Assembly: GCA_031278075.1 (NCBI GenBank)
Contig: JAITLE010000120.1
Location: 1-8,748, forward strand
Direction of reading: 5' to 3'
From: Bifidobacteriaceae bacterium
Lineage (GTDB): Bacteria > Actinomycetota > Actinomycetes > Actinomycetales > WQXJ01
Length of the DNA stretch: 8,748 nucleotides
Below the pieces are notes generated by a model. That model worked only from the letters and a program-made list of their open reading frames with translations. It did no database searches and had not been told where the DNA came from. Position 1 is the stretch's first letter, and the number at the start of each line of letters is the position of its first letter. Positions 5,373 through 8,748 of this stretch are shown in pieces. The translations under genes were made by a program, and so were the position numbers.

Positions 5373-7682
5373 AGCCGCAGGTTCCCCCGCCGACTCCCCC
5401 GCCGGCGCCCCCGCCGACTCCCCCGTCAGCGCGTCCGGCCCGCCCTCAAGCAGCTTGACGAACTGCGCCTCGTCCAGGATCGGAACCCCGAGTTCCCGGG
5501 CCTTCGCCTCGTTCGCGCCGGCCCCCGGCCCGACCACCGCGTAGTCGGTGCGCCGCGACACCGTCCCCGAGGCGCGGCCGCCGCGCGCCGCGATGGCCTC
5601 CTTCGCCCCCTCCCGGCTGAAGCCCTCCAGCGTGCCGGTGACCACGACCGTCAGTCCCGCCAACGTTGGCGCCACAGCCTCGCGCTGGTCGGCCAGGCGC
5701 ACGCCCGCGCGCGTCCACGCCTCGACCACGGCGGCGCGCCAAGGGGTGGCGAACCACTCTTGGATCGACTCCGCTATCACCGCGCCCACGCCGTCGACGG
5801 CCGCCAGCTCCGCCACGTCCGCCGCCCGGATCGCCTCGAGGGCGCCGAACGCGCCCGCCAGCGTCCTGGCCACAGTCGGCCCGACGTGCCGGATCGACAA
5901 CGCCACCAACAACCGCCACAACGGCCGCGCGCGGGCTTCGGCCAGTTGCTCCAGGAGCCGGCGTCCCGCCTCGTGCAGTTCCCCCGAGGCGGTGCGGAAG
6001 AAGGGCCGCGGCGCCCAAGTCCCCGGGCGCACGATGCCGTCCTTGTCGGTCGCTTCCGGAATCCAGCGCCAGACCATCGCCCGCCCGAGCTGTTCTTCGG
6101 TCAGCCCGAAGAGGCCAGCCTCGCTGGCGAGGACCGGCTCCAGCTCCTCAGGGGCCGCGGGCGCCGGCTTCGCCTCGGTCGGTCTCAGGGTCGCCATCGG
6201 GTCTGCCAGCGCCAGGGCCGCCTCTTGCCCGAGCGCGTCGATGTCGAGCGCGCCGCGCGAGGCGAGGTGTTCGACGCGCGCGGCGATCTGAGCCTTGCAG
6301 CCTTCGGCGTCAGGGCACCTCAGGTCGACATCGCCCTCTTTCGCGGGCGCCAACGGGCTGCCGCACGAGGGGCAGGCGGTCGGCATCGTCCATTCCCTCT
6401 CCTCTCCGGTGCGCGCCTCAGGCGCCGGCGCGACGATCTCCGGGATGACGTCGCCGGCCTTGCGCACCACCACCGTGTCTCCGATCAGCAGGCCTTTGCG
6501 CGCCACCTCGCGGGCGTTGTGCAGGGTCGCGAATGTGACGGTCGAGCCGGCCACGCGGACCGGCGCCATGATCCCGTATGGCGTGACGCGGCCGGTGCGG
6601 CCGACTTGCACGCCGATGCCGAGCAGCCGCGTGTTGACCTCTTCCGGCGGGAACTTGTACGCGATCGCCCACCGTGGCGCGCGGCGCGTCGCTCCGAGCG
6701 CGCTCTGCGCCGCGAGCCCGTCCACCTTCACCACGACCCCGTCGATCTCGATGTCGAGGCTGTGGCGGCGGCGGGTGAACTCTTCGACCTGGGCGAGCAC
6801 CGCCGCCGCTCCGGTTTGCGGCTGGCTCAGCGGCGAGATCGGCAGGCCCCACGCCCCGAGCAGCGCGTAGACCTCTGAGAGGGTGGCGCCCTGGGGGGCG
6901 CCCTCTGCCCCGACGAGGCGTCCGACGCCGTGCACCAGGAACGCGAGGGGGCGCTCGGCTGTGACAGCCGGGTCTTTTTGACGCAGCGAGCCGGCGGCGG
7001 CGTTGCGCGGGTTGGCGAAGAGCCGGCGCGCGGGCCGCGGCCGTTTCCCTTGTTCGGCGAGGTCGCGGTTGGCGGCGGCGATGGCCTCGTTCTCCTCTTC
7101 GATGCGCGTGTTCAGCTCGTCGAACGCTGACCTAGGTAGAAATACTTCCCCGCGGACGTCCACGAACCGCGGCGCCGGATCCGCCGCCAACACCTTCGGG
7201 ATCGCCGCTATCGTCAGCGCGTTCGCGGTGACGTCCTCCCCGACCAGCCCGTCGCCGCGGGTCGCCGCCCTGACCAGCTGGCCGTTCTCGTAGGTCAGCG
7301 ACAAGGACAAGCCGTCGATCTTGGCCTCCGTCAGCCAGGTCGGCTCAACGCCGGCCAGCCCAGTGACCGCCTTGGCCATCCAGGCGCTCAGCTCCTCTTC
7401 GCTGAAGACGTTGTCGAGGGACATCATCGGCGTGGAATGGGCGACCTCCGCGAACTCGGCGGATGGCCGCCCCCCGGGCCGCTGCGTCGGCGAGGCAGGA
7501 GTCACGAGCGACGGATGGTCCGCCTCCAATTGGCGCAGCTCCGCCACGAGGGCGTCGAACTCAGAATCAGCCACCCGCGGCGCGTCCTCGACGTGATACG
7601 CATGTTCATGGGCGCGGATCTGGGCCACCAGATCCCGCCAGCGGGCTTGGACCTCACGCGTCGGCTCACTCACGAAGACCAT
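5367..7682 (-). CDS. ligA: NAD-dependent DNA ligase LigA
   Basis: A 771-residue ligase that seals nicks in DNA using NAD, essential in replication and repair. Domain Ia (about 12-75, with the AYHVEDAP region) is followed by the adenylation domain with KIDG at 121-124, Lys121 being the AMP-accepting residue, and then RGDG and the OB fold. The zinc finger ligands are Cys437, Cys440, Cys456 and Cys462. HhH motifs include RHVGPTVARTLAGAFG (598-613), a BRCT domain spans about 672-748, and the last 18 residues are a GESAGAPA-type repeat. Residues about 470-590 do not look like the usual first HhH motifs and contain a Pro/Ala-rich stretch and a Trp-rich insert. I recall similar inserts from Micrococcales LigA. 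The start is uncertain: ATG 7682, GTG 7673 (768 residues) or ATG 7769 (800 residues, with a basic N-terminus not expected in LigA); none has a ribosome binding site. Convergent with lcp2, 6 bp apart. A run of A/T-ending codons lies at 7128-7148. Confidence 0.97.
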   Translation of the reverse strand: MVFVSEPTREVQARWRDLVAQIRAHEHAYHVEDAPRVADSEFDALVAELRQLEADHPSLVTPASPTQRPGGRPSAEFAEVAHSTPMMSLDNVFSEEELSAWMAKAVTGLAGVEPTWLTEAKIDGLSLSLTYENGQLVRAATRGDGLVGEDVTANALTIAAIPKVLAADPAPRFVDVRGEVFLPRSAFDELNTRIEEENEAIAAANRDLAEQGKRPRPARRLFANPRNAAAGSLRQKDPAVTAERPLAFLVHGVGRLVGAEGAPQGATLSEVYALLGAWGLPISPLSQPQTGAAAVLAQVEEFTRRRHSLDIEIDGVVVKVDGLAAQSALGATRRAPRWAIAYKFPPEEVNTRLLGIGVQVGRTGRVTPYGIMAPVRVAGSTVTFATLHNAREVARKGLLIGDTVVVRKAGDVIPEIVAPAPEARTGEEREWTMPTACPSCGSPLAPAKEGDVDLRCPDAEGCKAQIAARVEHLASRGALDIDALGQEAALALADPMATLRPTEAKPAPAAPEELEPVLASEAGLFGLTEEQLGRAMVWRWIPEATDKDGIVRPGTWAPRPFFRTASGELHEAGRRLLEQLAEARARPLWRLLVALSIRHVGPTVARTLAGAFGALEAIRAADVAELAAVDGVGAVIAESIQEWFATPWRAAVVEAWTRAGVRLADQREAVAPTLAGLTVVVTGTLEGFSREGAKEAIAARGGRASGTVSRRTDYAVVGPGAGANEAKARELGVPILDEAQFVKLLEGGPDALTGESAGAPAGESAGEPAAG
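5384..5425. repeat. 18-bp direct repeat, 24-bp period, in the 3' end of ligA
   Basis: CCCCCGCCGACTCCCCCG occurs at 5384-5401 and exactly again at 5408-5425. On the minus strand it encodes the GESAG...GESAG tail of LigA after the BRCT domain. The 24-bp period keeps the frame, so copy number could change by slippage in units of 8 residues without harming the enzyme core. Confidence 0.8.
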
Positions 7683-7797
7683 TTTGGCGCAGCGGGCGAT
7701 CGCGCGCGCCTCCCGCCGCGGCCCGTGCGAATGGCGAACAGCCGGGCGCGGGACGGCGGCGATGGCCATCGGCGGGCCGCGTGAGGGCGCCGACTGG

Positions 7798-7813
7798 TAC
7801 AGTGGCGTAGCTT
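7798..7813 (+). promoter_or_regulatory. Two overlapping candidate -10 elements upstream of the last gene
   Basis: TACAGT (7798-7803) and TAGCTT (7808-7813) both fit TANNNT. TAGCTT is followed by exactly 7 nt and then GTG 7821, the spacing expected for a leaderless transcript. Two small dyads overlap them: ACTG-GTA-CAGT (7794-7804) and TAGCT-TT-AGCTA (7808-7819). No convincing -35 is present. The stretch is notably richer in A/T than its surroundings. Confidence 0.35.
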
Positions 7814-7820
7814 TAGCTAG

Positions 7821-7898
7821 GTGAAATTACCAAACGGCTCCGGAGGGTCCTCTGCGCGGCAGCCCCGCCCCCGCGCCGCTCGACAAGGAGATTGGTGA
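7821..7898 (+). CDS. Candidate leaderless upstream ORF, 25 codons
   Basis: GTG 7821 opens a frame of 25 codons ending at TGA 7896-7898, three bases before the ATG of the next gene. It follows TAGCTT at the 7-nt leaderless spacing. The peptide starts MKLPNGSGGSS and continues with an Arg/Pro/Gln-rich half (RQPRPRAARQ) ending in GDW. Its third codon is TTA, rare in this GC-rich context. The ribosome binding site of the downstream gene (AAGGAG, 7885-7890) lies inside its last codons, so ribosomes translating it would pass over that site, allowing translational coupling or attenuation. I recognise no homologue, and an open frame of this length can arise by chance. Confidence 0.3.
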   Translation: MKLPNGSGGSSARQPRPRAARQGDW

Positions 7899-7901
7899 AT
7901 T

Positions 7902-8748
7902 ATGACGGCCTCAGCCCCCACGCCCGGCCAAGCGCGTGGCGCCAGCGTGTGGAAGCAAAACCGGAACCTGATCGCAATGCTCGCCGCGACCATCGTCACG
8001 GTGGTCGCCATCGCCACGGCGGTGGTGGCGGCGACCACCTCAGGCAAGACTGAGAAGGTCGCGCCGGACTCCGCTCTGGTCGAGCTGATCGAGGCGATCG
8101 ACCGGACAGATCGCGCCTTCTGGACCGAGCTGCAGGACCGCGGTGTGAGCAACGCCCAAGCCACCACCTGCGAGACCTATCAGCCCGCGGAGGCGAGCGC
8201 CAACCTCGACGCGGCGGCCGAACAGCTGCATGATGCGGCCGCGGCGGTCGGGATCGACCGGTTGGCCCTCACCGAGTCCACCGCCGACCAGCAGATCAAG
8301 CTCCTTCTGGAGGAACCGGCGACCCGCGTGGAGCAGGCGCGCCAGCGGCTCTGCACCGGCACCCCGGGCGGCCTGACCCTAGCGGCGACTTTCGACAGGT
8401 CGCGCCAGGCGTTGGCCGATTTGGCGCATAAGATTCCGCCGCTGCTCGCCAACTCTGTGCTCGTCCCCCAAGCCCAGGCCTACGCGGACGCGATGAATCC
8501 CGACCAGCCGACCGTCCTGGCGACCGCCACGCCGCCCCCGGACGACCCGCGTGCCATCGCCCTCGCCGGACTGCGCGAGACCGTCGGCACGTTTGTCGAC
8601 GACGCCGCGGACGGCCCACCGATCCTGCGCGTCATCGCCATCGTCTTGGGAGCGGCCGCGGTGCTCCTCTGGGCGCTGGTCATCCTGCTGCGGACCGTGT
8701 TCGCGACCACGCCCGCGCCTTCGGCAGAGCGCGCGACCGCCCAGGGGC
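7902..8748 (+). CDS. Unrecognised membrane protein with extracytoplasmic helical domain, 3' truncated by window
   Basis: The frame from ATG 7902 stays open for 282 codons to the window edge, with AAGGAG at 7885-7890 (11 nt spacing). The product has a short cytoplasmic N-terminus, a transmembrane helix at 23-44, and an extracytoplasmic region of about 200 residues that looks mostly helical (Ala, Leu, Glu, Gln and Asp rich). A second transmembrane helix follows at 244-263, then a Pro/Ala/Thr-rich start of a cytoplasmic tail. Cys90 and Cys151 are the only cysteines seen and could form a disulfide. The outline (helix, external helical domain, helix, inner tail) resembles membrane-bound sensors, but no HAMP, kinase or other domain is visible before the sequence ends. 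I do not recognise the family. Codon use matches the neighbours, so it looks native. It is transcribed divergently from ligA. Confidence 0.75.
   Translation, partial: MTASAPTPGQARGASVWKQNRNLIAMLAATIVTVVAIATAVVAATTSGKTEKVAPDSALVELIEAIDRTDRAFWTELQDRGVSNAQATTCETYQPAEASANLDAAAEQLHDAAAAVGIDRLALTESTADQQIKLLLEEPATRVEQARQRLCTGTPGGLTLAATFDRSRQALADLAHKIPPLLANSVLVPQAQAYADAMNPDQPTVLATATPPPDDPRAIALAGLRETVGTFVDDAADGPPILRVIAIVLGAAAVLLWALVILLRTVFATTPAPSAERATAQG

Noticed and set aside
5760..6878. 372-codon plus-strand open frame opposite ligA
   Set aside because: Fully inside ligA, which is supported by KIDG, zinc-finger cysteines, HhH and BRCT motifs; the translation here is a shadow.
7696..7703. GCGATCGC palindrome near the ligA start
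   Set aside because: An 8-bp palindrome made of common GC-rich dinucleotides is likely by chance and has no other supporting signal.
7683..7769. 29-residue N-terminal extension of LigA from ATG 7769
   Set aside because: LigA proteins usually start about 10-25 residues before the AYHVEDAP-like motif; the extension is basic and unlike the family, and 7769 has no ribosome binding site.
1..8748. Mobile element, toxin-antitoxin, CRISPR, defence or biosynthetic cluster
   Set aside because: No transposase, integrase, terminal inverted repeats, spaced repeat array, nuclease or synthase motifs were seen on either strand; composition is even across the window.

Overview
This window looks like chromosomal DNA from a high-GC member of the Actinomycetota. 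GC is high throughout, with strong G/C preference at third codon positions. The gene families fit as well: the C-terminal end of a SepH-like septation protein, two LytR-CpsA-Psr (LCP) cell-wall polymer transferases, and a LigA with a long divergent segment after its zinc finger. I recall a similar LigA segment from Micrococcales such as Cellulomonas relatives, but this placement is from memory and not proven. There are no tRNA or rRNA genes, CRISPR arrays, insertion sequences or phage genes.

Layout. Positions 1-166 are the 3' end of sepH (+). It converges, with only 4 bp between stop codons, on a fused methionine sulfoxide reductase msrA-msrB (171-1154, -). A 335-bp divergent intergenic region (1155-1489) contains a perfect 12-bp palindrome and weak promoter motifs. 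It is followed by a zinc-dependent NAD-type secondary alcohol dehydrogenase (1490-2554, +). Two LCP-family genes follow on the same strand (2647-3888 and 4071-5360). They are separated by 182 bp holding GC-rich hairpins and an unusual AT-rich dyad, so they are probably separate transcription units. The second LCP gene converges on ligA (5367-7682, -) with a 6-bp gap, and a perfect 7-bp hairpin contains both stop codons. Divergent from ligA is an unrecognised two-transmembrane protein (7902 to the window end, +), preceded by a candidate leaderless 25-codon upstream ORF.

The genes do not form one pathway. The recurring theme is envelope and housekeeping: cell division (SepH), attachment of polymers to peptidoglycan (two LCP proteins), an unknown membrane protein with an extracytoplasmic domain, protein repair (MsrAB) and DNA replication/repair (LigA). 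I see no convincing multi-gene novel system. The most interesting points are the unknown membrane protein with its possible coupled leaderless uORF, the shared-stop-codon hairpin between lcp2 and ligA, and the operator-like dyads upstream of adh and lcp2.
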